NCBI RefSeq assembly: GCF_035046505.1
Contig: NC_089822.1
Coordinates: 100,572,659-100,636,658, forward strand
Reading direction: 5' to 3'
Length of the DNA: 64,000 nt
From: Tiliqua scincoides
Taxonomy: Eukaryota; Chordata; Lepidosauria; Squamata; Scincidae
A program made the position numbers and the translations under genes. The notes beneath the pieces were generated by a model. The model did no database searches and was not told the origin of the DNA. It saw nothing but the letters and a program-made list of their open reading frames with translations. Positions 35,130 to 46,600 of the stretch are shown here, piece after piece (within the stretch, counting starts at the first letter, position 1; the number at the start of each line of letters is the position of its first letter).

Positions 35130-36335
35130 TGAGTAACAGCCCAAACCTGACTAAATCCCTGCATGGTGATGCAGCTGGTTTGGTGGCCACCAATGCCACC
35201 AAACCGGTCCGCTTCCCAGACTCAATCTGCCCCTGTTGCCGCTGTGTTCCACCCTCCCCCTGTCCCATCCTGCCTCCCCTACTGCCCTACCTTCATCAGC
35301 TGCCCTCCACAGAGCCACTGCCATGCACGGGCCTGCTCCAGCCTCACTGCTGACGTTCCAGAGGCATGTGCCACATGGCTCTGCGCACTTTTGGAAAGGC
35401 CATTTGCAATGACTGGGAACCGCACCCTGCAGCTGGAACACTACTTCCAGCAGTGGAAGAATAGAATTGAACTGTAACCGTGTAAGATTAACAAAGACAT
35501 AAACTTTATCACCACGTAAATGTCAGATAGAAATATAATTTCTCGCTTTTATTATCATAATTATTTCTTTGCTATAATGAAAACAATTTTTACAACAGTA
35601 AGTTAATCAGAATATTTTGCTATTGTATAATAATTCCATGCCATCGTTCAGGAAGATTTAGTAATTGCAGAGTTTCTTGAATTATACATTCTTCATTATT
35701 ATAAAACATAAATAAATCCTTTTGTTGAATAACTGGATTGCAGAATATTGACAAAATTTCTAATTTTTATTAGAGGACTCTGACACTGACTATGTAAAGC
35801 ACTGTCAAGAAAACAGACTGACATAAATTTTAAATTACTCTACAGGTGATCTTGGTCCATTTCTGTCACTCCTAAGTCAATTCCATTGGAGGGAAAAATG
35901 GATTGAAACAAATGAAATAAAAGACAATCATTGTCAGTCAGTTACTTTAGCAAATAGTGTTTAATTTTTATCTTAGAATGATATGGAGTTTTTAGATATT
36001 GAATTAATTAGTAACTAATATGATTCTAGTAGTAAATTGAGCTCTCTCTCTTATACTATACATTCACAAACATCCACCTAATGTTTGTTTCATTTTCTGT
36101 GCATCTCACTTCTATGCAAAATCAAATCACAAAAATCAGAAAAAAAACTGAGTAACATTGCATCAATATCAATGATGCACCCTTTCATGACTTATTCCTG
36201 AGCACTGCTGGCCGTCTCAATTGGAAAAATCTTACAATGAAAATCTTACAAATTTTGTAGGTATTCAAGTTAGACCTTTGGTGAATCTGCAGTGGGAAGG
36301 AGATGCACACTTGAGGACAGCCACCATTAAGAGGG
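35130..36335. other. mixed repeat debris then AT-rich DNA without recognised features
   Basis: 35135-35450 begins AACAGCCCAAACCTGACT and is GC-rich like the 34334 family, but its right end is missing. From 35470 to 36335 the sequence is AT-rich with no credible exon. Confidence 0.35.
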
Positions 36336-36339
36336 CATC

Positions 36340-36820
36340 TCTTGTGCAACGCAATCCTACCTTGTGCAACGCAATCCTACCTTGTGCTGGAACAGGCAGG
36401 CCAGGAGGCCTCTGCTGTATCCTTCGCAAGACTAGGGCCTGAAGTGGCTCAGCTGGAGGAAAGGAGAAACTCTTCCCCTTACCAACGGGTAAGCCACCAC
36501 AGCCCCAACGGGTCTTCTCAGACTTGCGCCACCTCCTGAGGTGGCATAAGTCCGAGGAGGGTGGAGTGGCTTGCAGCCACTCTGTGTTGCTCGGTGAACG
36601 GGGTTGGGATCCAGCATAACAACTGGGTCCCAGCCCTGCCTCCCACTCCGTGTCTGCCTATCCCCAGGACTGCCCTCCGCCTGCCCCGGAACACCTCCCT
36701 CCCGCCTCCTCCCTGCCCATCCCAGATCTCTGCGTCAGCCGAGCTCAGCTGATGCAACCCTCCCTTTCTAAGTTGGCACAGAGGTCAGAGGTGGGGCAGA
36801 AATGGCACAAACCGGTTCCT
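36340..36820. repeat. GC-rich MITE-like copy (CAATCCTACCTTGTGC end)
   Basis: The end carries a 20-bp tandem duplication of GTGCAACGCAATCCTACCTT. It continues GCTGGAACAGGCAGGCCAGG, AGTGGCTCAGCTGGAGG, shared with 63484 and, inverted, with 52726. Confidence 0.6.
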
Positions 36821-36937
36821 AACCCCATAATTTCAAACCTCCCTGTCCCCTTTCTCTCCTTGGATGCATGCCACCAAAATAGGTCACATATGACTGAGTT
36901 CCAGGATTTACACAGAGGTATGTGAAAATGTTTTTTA

Positions 36938-37440
36938 GGGTGCAAACCTACTGTCCCATTGTGCCTGCACAGAGCTCCAGCACCAGCTGTTGTAAACATG
37001 CTGTAAAGCATGTTTGTGGCACAGCGGAACACCAATGCTAGGCCAGCACCAGTCAGAGCTGCACCCAGCTCTGGGAGGATGCTGGCCGGTAGTGAGTAGC
37101 ACTGCCGACTGCCGATGTGGGTGTTTGGGGTGGAGGAAGGCATACTGGGGGGAAGAGGATGGAACAGGGGAGGGATCAGGGCAGGAAGGACGTGGGACTG
37201 GCAGAGGTCTCCTCCACTGGATCTTATCCTCTGTGTGGGGCTTTGAAAAACTTCAAAATAGCTGGCTTAGACTTGAGAAGCCCCATTGCGGGGCCTGGGG
37301 CTTTCCCCAAGGAAAGGAGACAAAGTCCCCTTCCCCTGAGGAGACCTCTGGCAGCCTCTGTGGAACCAGTGGATACAGCAGTCACCATTTTGGCGCTGCT
37401 GCACCCAGCGGTGCTGCCACCCATGGGATTGGGCTGCCCC
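36938..37440. repeat. GC-rich MITE-like copy, relative of 24071
   Basis: GGGTGCAAACCTACTG at the left and CCATGGGATTGGGCTGCCCC at the right. The TAAACATGCTGTAAAGCATG block and GGGGCCTGGGGCTTTCC are shared with 24071. Confidence 0.65.
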
Positions 37441-37687
37441 TTACCTCCTGTTTGTACTTGGTTTGCTCCCCTCCCCAGTTGGATCCAGTGTATGCCTTTA
37501 GGGGTGCATCTTTTTTTATTGGTTTCGGCAACACTTGGCCACTGTCTACCAAAACGTCAGGTGAAGGCCTTTGAATCCTAAGCACCGTCTCTCTGATCCA
37601 GGAAGGAGGCCCATGGGGAGGAGCAGACTCTGTTCCCAGTTCTATTTCCTTGCAGGATCAGATGCCATACACATGGTTTGAATATGC

Positions 37688-37738
37688 ATACACACACACA
37701 CACACACACACACAACAACAACAACAACAACAACAACA
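37688..37738. repeat. (CA)n joined to (CAA)n microsatellite
   Basis: About 13 CA units pass directly into about eight CAA units. Confidence 0.95.
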
Positions 37739-38087
37739 TTGCAATCACCACATATGCGGAATGTTAGCACTACTCTTTCACCTTTTTATTGGAAAAGAGT
37801 TGCAAAGGGGGCGAAGTCTGACCACTGTGCGCCTCCCAGTGACGGCATCCTGCCATGTGCCACCCATAAGCATGGATGGGACATAGCATGATGCAGGCAC
37901 CCAAGAACAGTGGTGGTGTGGAAGAAACATTGACTGACTGGAGCCACACGGAGCATGCTTGAGAGTGCCCTGGGTGTTCACACCAATGTGGATTCAGACA
38001 TGAATCATCCCCATTCATACTGCAGAACATGAATTGGGAGGTTTCTCCCTATCTATCTTACAATACGGTTGGGAATAAGCAGCAACT

Positions 38088-38238
38088 GTTACCTTGCGCA
38101 TGCTTGATCTCGTCTGATCTCAGAAGCTAAGCAGGGTCAGGCCTGGTCAGTGCTTGGATGGGAGACCGCTCTGGGAATACCGGGTGCTGTAGGCTTATAC
38201 CATAGTCTTTTGAGACTGAAGGTTGCCAACCAACCAAG
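38088..38238 (+). mobile_element. 5S-rRNA-derived SINE
   Basis: Positions about 38102-38197 follow vertebrate 5S rRNA closely (GATCTCGTCTGATCTC, GAAGCTAAGCAGGGTC, TTGGATGGGAGACCGC, GGGAATACCGGGTGCTGTAG), including the internal promoter. The first third of 5S is diverged. The tail AGTCTTTTGAGACTGAAGG, then TTGCCAACC is not 5S and is shared with the copy at 51087. A SINE, not a 5S gene. Confidence 0.9.
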
Positions 38239-38800
38239 CATTACTGTCCATTCTCTGTAGTTGTGAATAGTACATGACAAATATGTTGTGTTTAAGTGTA
38301 GCTGAAATGGAACCTTTTAATTGGGAGTTTCATTGATTCAATGGACGCAATCCAGGAAACGTTAATCAGTTTGAGGTCTCATTGAATTAATTGGACTTAC
38401 AGTCCACACCTAATACCTGCCATGCTGTAGTATGCAGGGGTGTCATGGGGCATGCTAGATTGAGGGGGGGTGGTTGTCAGGAGGTCTGTGAGAGGTAAGG
38501 GAAAATATTTTGGCCTATGGATCTTCTAAGCCGGTTACAAAATTAGAAGAGAGCCAGGGGGTGGGCCAAAAAATGTGGGATAGGGTCCAGCACACACAGC
38601 TGCTGATGGATCCACCTCTACCCTCCCTGACACATCGCCTGTTACTCCCCCAAACACACCATTACTCCCCTTCCCCACCCACTGTTCACCCCTGCCGCCA
38701 ACATACCTCCATCAGCAGTGGCTGGGTGTTCCGGTGGGGCACGTGTGCAGTTGCCAGCCATTTGCACTGGTGGCCCCATGGAGAACTTTGTTGCTGTGTC

Positions 38801-39118
38801 CAGTGGCAGATCTCCCATTGAATCGATGGGACAAATGCCCCAGGTGTGGAGCCTCATGGAGCTTTAGGACTCCACGGAAGCCTCTTTGAGGCTCCTGACG
38901 AGGTTGGAAACTGCGCTTCTGATTTACCGGAAGCACAGTTTAAAGCGTCAGAACCTTCAGGAAGCTTCTCCGATGCATCCTGGAGTCGCAGTATGCACTG
39001 TGCCCTCCAGGTAAGTGGAGGGGGGGATGGATTTGCACACAGGGGGTGGTAGCATCCCATGGGGGGCACCTTCGCGGACCTTTGTCCTGGGGTGTGGGGC
39101 TGGGGAGGTCTGCCACTG
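38801..39118. mobile_element. hAT-type MITE (CAGTGGCAGATCTCCC / GGTCTGCCACTG)
   Basis: Perfect 8-bp target duplication GCTGTGTC (38793-38800 and 39119-39126) around inverted ends CAGTGGCAGATCTCCC and GAGGTCTGCCACTG. A relative without ends is at 9214. Confidence 0.88.
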
Positions 39119-39254
39119 GCTGTGTCTACAGTGCCAACGGAGAAGGCCTACCATTAGCACTAGTTTTGTCAGTGGGATCACTCCCAAAGTTTTCTACATT
39201 TCTTTTGTTTTTAAAGAGCCTGCACGGAGGAAGGAGAGATCTTCATGCAGGGGA

Positions 39255-39706
39255 TGAAAATTATACAGGGGATGGACAGAATGGATAGGGAGATGCTCTT
39301 TACACTCTCACATAACACCAGAACCAGGGGACATGCGCTAAAATTGAGTGTTGGTAGAGTTAGAACAGACAAAAGAAAATATTTCTTTACTCAGCGTGTA
39401 GTTGGTCTGTGGAACTCCTTGCCACAGGATGTGGTGATGGTACCTGGCCTGGACTTGTCCAAAAGGGGATTGGACAAGTTTCTGGAGGAAAAATCCATTA
39501 TGGGGTACAAGCCATGATGTGTATGCGCAACCTCCTGATTTTAGAATGGGTTATGTCAGAATGCCAAATGCAAGGGAGGGCACCAGGATGAGGTCTCTTG
39601 TTATCTGGTGTGCTCCCTGGGGCATTTGGTGGGCCGCTGTGAGATACAGGAAGCTGGACTAGATGGGCCTATGGCCTGATCCAGTGGGGCTGTTCTTATG
39701 TTCTTA
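39255..39706 (+). mobile_element. 5'-truncated CR1 LINE
   Basis: Contains the last ORF2 codons (MDREMLFTLSHNTRTRGH, KYFFTQRVVGLWNSLP) and the full 3' tail ending GGGGCTGTTCTTATGTTCTT. No catalytic domains remain. Confidence 0.95.
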
Positions 39707-40645
39707 TCTTGCTCCTTCCCCCACGGGGCTCTTTTAATGTATCCAGTGGAGAGAGGTGAAGTGAGTGCAGGAGGTGAGGGGGTGCAGCCAAATTGCTGCA
39801 CTCTGAGGATCACAACATAGTGATCTCACTCATTCCTCCGCATGGCCTCTTTACGCAAAGCAGGCAATGAAGGGCTGGCTTGGAACACACACCACATTCC
39901 CTGCTTTGATTAAATACCCACATGCAGGAAGGGACTAGTAATGAGGCTGGCTCCATCTATAGTGTTGCTGGGGCAGGATGTGGTGGGAAGTGGCAGGTAT
40001 CCGTTCACTGTCCCTCTGCTTGGCTCAAATCTGCTGTCTGATGCATCATGGATAGGCCAGCCATGTGTGCAGGGGAAACTCCTGATGATGCTACAAGAAA
40101 GGAAGATGAGTTGGCACAGCAACCAGGAGCAGCTGATGGTGCTCCCTGCTAAATTCTCTGCTGTACCACATTCCTTGGGTGGGCAGCTGGGCGTTGACCT
40201 TATTTCCAGTGTCTCGGAGTCAGGACCTCCTTCACGTCCACAATCACTATGAGGCACTCACAGCTACAAACAGGGGAGGAGGCATTCCAGGGTCCAGTGA
40301 CTGCTTCACCAACATCAGGCCCCTACCGAATTCTCTCTTTGCCCCATATTTCAACTAGGGAGTCAAAACGACCCTATCTCTATAGAGGTGGAAAGGCACT
40401 CTGTTCCCCTCAGCAGGCTTGCTTCCAAAGGGCAAAACAGTCAGGTCCCCATTGGTGAATTCAAAGTGACTTGTTTGGACTGTTTTCTAGCTTGCTTCAG
40501 ATTAAACACTTCACTCAGTACTGAAAATATGACCAGGAATAAATGTCCATTTGACATGCCACTGTCATCTTAGAAAAGAAAAGCAAGCTGTAAAAGCTTG
40601 AGTATGTTAACAGTCTCCCATAACCACAAATTTGGTGTTGGATGC

Positions 40646-43600
40646 TCAGAGCTCAAACTGCGAGGAAGTAAGAAGCCAAGTGAAACCCAAGGGTATGAAG
40701 AGCAGGGCAGGACGTGGCCAAATGCCCTGCATGCGGGGAGCTTTGGAAGTCACCGTTGTCACTGCTTGGTTCTTGGCCTGCCTTTTTGACCGAGATGCAG
40801 GCGTAGCCCACAATGCCTTCTTGCAGGGGGGTGGTTCAGGGTCCACAATATCTCGAATGAAGCCAGTTTCATTTCTCACCACCTCCTGCAACAACAAATA
40901 GGAGCATGGATATGAAAATGAATAAAACCTGTTGGAGTATCTGAGTGACTGGGCAGCAATTGGGGCTATATGAACCCATTGGTTCTCAGTCTTGTGCTAC
41001 TTTTTCTTGAAGGAAGTCAGTGAAAAGGAGGCACAGTTTGAACAGCTGAAAATGGATGACCAAAGAAACAAACTCCAGTCACCAGTTCATTATCCGATCT
41101 TTTCTGATCTTTTCCTTTGGAGTAATGCTGTGCAGCCCCTTGGTCTTTAACTTTGGATGTGGGCAATTGTGGTTTCATAGCTAGTGATTCTATGTTTTCC
41201 ATAACTTCACTATTTTGGATATTAACCTCTGTTTGGAAATAAAGGATTCATGCAACTTTACTGAAGATGTCTGGAGTGTCCAACTCATTCATACTCTGAT
41301 TGATTGGTGTCATGGTGTCATGTCATGGTGTCATGTCTAATTGGTTGGGTCATGAACGTGGGGTCAGGAGAGTGTAAGGGAAGAGCATCCTGTGCCACAC
41401 CACCAAACCCTGGCTAAAAGAAGCCTGTCAGCCCAGCAAGGAAACTTCTTAGCAATGAATAGGCCAGTGTGGGTCCAGTAATATTCTCTGTTCCTACCAG
41501 AGCTTTTCCAGCAGGATTGTTCCATGGTTTGAGCAAACAGACTCTACAGTGTGCTCAGTTTATTCTCCATCTTGGTACATACTATCGAGTGTAGTGTAGG
41601 CCTTTTCTTAAATACCGATTTCTCCTTTGGAAAATGTAAACTCTGAAGTGACCTCCAGACATCCACTCCTGGCCTGCACATGCTTTCTCTGCTGCTGCTT
41701 TTCCAGCTCTTAACGTTGCTTATGTCAAAGCCCACTTACATCAATTGTTTTGATTAGGACAATCTGTTCTGCCTCCTTGCATGCCTGCTCCGCTCTCTTG
41801 ATGGAATCATTATTCCACTCCACCATGTTAATGGCCATCATTCCTTCCATTGCACTGCAGGGTGGAAATGAAGGGAGAGATGGGTGACCAAGGATGTAGA
41901 AACCAAGACAAATATTAATGTTGTGCAGTGGCTGCCCCATCGGAAACTGTTTAACTCCACCCATAGTCAGACAAACATATTTGAAGCATGATGACGGATA
42001 TCCCTTTTAAAATGGGGTAGATAGGATTTGATGTTCGGGCCAGTGGAGCATTTGCAGTGGCTAACTGCCCAATCTTATTTACCATCTCCTCCAGAGGTAT
42101 GTGTGTTCATTTCCAGGTAGGTGGAAATGAGAGAGTGCTGGCAGAAGTGATGTTGTTCCACTGGCAAGCACAGTGAGGACACCAGCACAATGGCTGGAGT
42201 TTGCTTGGGCAGGCCGGCAGAGAGGCCAATGTCTGCCAGCACCGGTGAGTCGGCTGTAGGGACAGGCAGTGGGTGGAAGCGAACAGGGAGGAGGAGGAAC
42301 AGGGGAAGTGTTGGGTTGGGGAGGGTGGGAGACAAGACAGGACTGGGAGGGGATGGTATTTTCATGTGCCAGCATCCTAAGCTCCTCATAAGAACATAAG
42401 AACAGCCCCACTGGATCAGGCCACAGGCCCATCTAGTCCAGCTTCCTGTATCTCACAGCGGCCCACCAAATGCCCCAGGGAGCACACCAGATAACAAGAG
42501 ACCTCATCCTGGTGCCCTCCCCTACATCTGGCATTCTGACTTAACCCATTCCTAAAATCAGGAGGTTGCACATACACATCATGGCTTGTACCCCATAATG
42601 GATTTTTCCTCCAGAAACTTGTCCAATCCCCTTTTAAAGGCATCTCGGCTAGACGCCAGCACCACATCCTGTGGCAAGAAGTTCCACAGACCGACCACAC
42701 GCTGAGTAAAGAAATATTTTCTTTTGTCTGTCCTAACCCGCCCAACACTCAATTTTAGTGGATGTCCCCTGGTTCTGGTATTATGTGAGAGTGTAAAGAG
42801 CATCTCCCTATCCACTCTGTCCATTCCCTGCATAATTTTGTATGTCTCAATCATGTCCACCCCTGATGCGCCTATTTTCTAGGCTGAAGAGGCCCAAACG
42901 CCATAGCCTTTCCTCATAAGGAAGGTGCCCCAGCCCCGTAATCATCTTAGTCGCTCTCTTTTGCACCTTTTCCATTTCCACTATGTCTTTTTTGAGATGC
43001 GGAGACCAGAACTGGACACAATACTCCAGGTGTCGCCTTACCATAGATTTGTACAACGGCATTATAATACTAGCCGTTTTGTTCTCAATACCCTTCCTAA
43101 TGATCCCAAGCATAGAATTGGCCTTCTTCACTGCCGCCGCACATTGGGTCGACACTTTCATCGACCTGTCCACCACCACCCCAAGATCTCTCTCCTGATC
43201 TGTCACAGACAGCTCAGAACCCATCAGCCTATATCTAAAGTTTTGATTTTTGGGGCACACCGCTTTTCTCCATTGTGAAAATTGCCCATTGACACCCACT
43301 CTCTGCTTCCTGGCCTCCAACCAGTTCTCAATCCACGAGAGGACCTGTCCTCTAATTCCCTGATTGTGGAGTTTTTTCAGTAGCCTTTGGTGAGGGACCG
43401 TGTCAAACGCCTTCTGAAAGTCCAGATATATAATGTCCACGGGTTCTCCCGCATCCACACGCCTGTTGACCTTTTCAAAGAATTTTATAAGGTTCGTGAG
43501 GCAAGACTTACCCTTACAGAAGCCATGCTGACTCTCCCTCAGCAAGGCCAGTTCGTCTATGTGTTTTGAGATCCTATCTTTGATGAGGCATTCCACCATC

Positions 43601-46600
43601 TTACCCGGTATGGATGTTAGGCTGACCGGCCTATAGTTTCCCGGGTCCCCCCTCTTTCCCTTTTTAAAAATAGGCGTGACATTTGCTATCCTCCAATCTT
43701 CTGGCACCGTGGCCGTTTGAGGGACAAGTTGCATACCTTAGTCAAGAGATCTGCAACTTCATTCTTCAATTCCTTAATAACTCTTGGGTGGATGCCATCA
43801 GGGCCCGGTGACTTATTGATCTTTAATTTATCAATGAGGTCTGAAACATCTTCTCTTTTAACCTCTATCTGACTTAACTCCTCGGTTAGGAGGGGCCGTT
43901 CGGGCAGCGGTATCTGCCCGAGGTCTTCTGCCGTGAAGACAGATGCAAAGAACTCATTTAATTTCTCTGCCATCTCTAAGTCTCCTTTTATCTCCCCTTT
44001 CCCTCCCTCACCATCCAGAGGGCCAACCGCTTCTCTGGCGGGTTTCCTGCTTCTAACATATTTGAAGAAGCTTTTATTATTCCCCTTAATGTTGCTGGCC
44101 ATGCGTTCCTCATAGTCTCTCTTGGCCTCCCATATCACCTTCTTACATTTCTTTTGCCACAGTTTATGTTCCTTTTTATTCTCCTCATTAGGGCAAGACT
44201 TCCATTTACGGAAGGAAGCTTCCTTGCCCTTCACAGCCTCTCTAACTTGGCTGGTTAGCCATGCGGGTACCCTCCTGGATTTAGTGGAACCCTTCTTTCT
44301 TTGCGGTATACACCTCTGCTGGGCCTCTATTACTGTTGTTTTAAGCAGCCTCCATGCACTCTGGAGAGATTGGACTCTTTTTACCCTCCCTTTCAACCTC
44401 CTTCTAACCAGCCTCCTCATTTGAGGGAAGTCCGCCCGTCGGAAGTCAAGGGTTTTTGTTAGAGATTTGCCTGGTATTCTTCCCCCAACGTGCACGTCAA
44501 AACGGATCGCAGCATGATCACTGTTCCCCAATGGCTCAGTAACATTTACATCTCTAACCAGGTCCTGCGTACCGCACAAAATTAAATCCAGAGTCACCTG
44601 TCCTCTGGTGGGCTCCGTGACTAGCTGATCTAAGCCACAGTCATTTAGCACATCAAGAAATCCGGTTTCCTTATCGTGACCAGAACACAAATTGACCCAG
44701 TCAATATGAGGATAATTGAAGTCCCCCATGATTACAACCCTGTCCCTCCTTGTCACCTCCCTGATCTGTTTCCTCATTTCAAGGTCCCCATCAGATTTCT
44801 GGTCTGGAGGACGATAGCACGCCCCCAGTATTACATCGCTGCACAAGCCTGGTAATTTAACCCACAGAGATTCTACGGTGGAGTCGGACCCACCTTCAAT
44901 CTCTACTTTGCTGGATTCTATCCCTTCTTTAACATAAAGGGCCACCCCACCTCCAACACGCCCCTGCCTGTCCCTCCTGTAGAGTTTATAGCCCGGGATT
45001 GCGGTATCCCACTGATTCTCCGCATTCCACCAGGTTTCCGTTATGCCCACTATGTCAATATTTTCCCTTGTCACCAGACATTCCAGTTCTCCCACCTTTG
45101 CTCGTAGACTTCGGGCATTCGCATAAAAGCATTTATACACGGAATGCCCCAGGATGGGCTGCTTATTTGCTCCTTTGTCCCCGCATCCTCTCATTGTGCC
45201 AAACCATCTATCACATCCCATCACCCTACCTTTCCCAATTTCTTCTCCTACCCTGCCTTTGTCTTGTTGTTCTCTAACCTCCCCATCCTCATCCCATAGG
45301 GATGAGGAGTCCCGAACCGGATGCCCCTCGGCTCCTGTCGGCCTTCCCCCAGGGATCAGTTTAAAAGCTGCTCTGCCACCTTTTTAATGTTATGCGCCAG
45401 CAGTCTGGTTCCATTCTGGTTCAAGTGGAGCCCGTCCCTCTTGTACAGGCCCTGCTTGTCCCAAAAAGTTCCCCAGTGCCTAACGAATCTAAACCCCTCC
45501 TCCCTACACCACCGTCTCATCCACGCATTGAGACCCCTGATCTCCGCCTGCCTAGCTGGCCCTGCGCGTGGAACAGGTAGCACTTCAGAGAACGCTACCT
45601 TTGAGGTCCTGGCTTTCAGCTTCCTGCCTAAAAGCCTAAATTTGGCCTCCAGGACCTCCCAGCTACACTTGCCCACGTCGTTGGTGCCGACATGCACCAC
45701 AGCCGCTACCTCTCCCCCAGCACTGTCTACTAGCCTGTGTAGACGAGAAGTGATGTCCGCAACCTTCGCACCAGGCAGGCAAGTCACCATGCGGTCCTCA
45801 CATCCATTGCAAACCCCCCTCTCTATGTTTCTAATAATCGAATCCCCCACTACAAGAAGCCCCCGACTCCCCTCCCGCCGAGGAGTATCCCGAGTGCGCT
45901 CAGATACGGGCCCATCCCCTGGAGAAGGGATCCCCCCTAGGGGATTGTTTCCCTCCTCTCCAGGATGACGTCCTCCAGTCCCGAGACTTCCCACCCGGGC
46001 AGCCGAGGAGCTGCACGCCTGAGGTTGGAACGAAGCCTGATCGTCCCCGGAAGTCTCCCCACGGTCCTCCTCTGGCTGCCTGCGCTTCTCCAGGTCGGCC
46101 ACCAAGGCTTCAAGGGAGCGGACGCGTTCCCTGAGACCCTGGAGCTCCTTGCACCGAGGACACACCCATGACTTATGCCCCAGAGGCATATAATCATACA
46201 TGTGGCACTCGATGCAGAACACTGGATAGCCCCCACCCTGCTGCTGGCTGTCTGACTGCATAGCTTTTTTGTTGTTGTTGTTGTTTTATTTAGGGGTCCT
46301 TTTATAAACCCTACACTGGATAGCAGCCCTCTTCTCAAGGGAAGAGGAAGGGCAGTGTATGGGGCCCTGGCCTCCTCGCCCTGCTGCTGAACTCGCCCAG
46401 ATGCTAAACTCTCGTGCCTTACCTGGCACTTAGTTCCCGAGGCACTGGGTTCCCAGAGGCCACACGCATCTGCAGAGAGCCTCACGCGATGGCCCGCCTA
46501 GCTTTATACTCCTGGCTGGCTCCTCCCCCCTCCTTCCTTCCTGATTGAAAGGGGGCTGGCCTTCCCAGGTGAGTTTACAAAAGCTCAGGAAGGCAAACGG

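Larger units (their letters stand above)
42389..46600 (-). mobile_element. near full-length CR1 LINE in MOXD2 intron 11
   Basis: Runs from the 3' octamer end (GGGCTGTTCTTATGTTCTTA, 42389) through ORF2 and ORF1 to a GC-rich 5' untranslated part; the 5' border near 46.5-46.7 kb is not sharp. ORF2 has two frame shifts (near 43.70 and 42.85 kb) and lacks roughly 220 bp of reverse transcriptase at about 43258 compared with the copy at 61.3-62.6 kb. It lies in the same orientation as MOXD2 transcription and makes up most of the 5.7-kb intron. Confidence 0.95.

Noticed and set aside
38102-38197. 5S rRNA gene
   Set aside because: The first third of 5S is diverged, and the 3' side continues into a tail shared with the copy at 51087, so it is a SINE.
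43933-45968. plus-strand ORFs opposite the CR1
   Set aside because: They are antisense shadows of CR1 ORF1 and ORF2.
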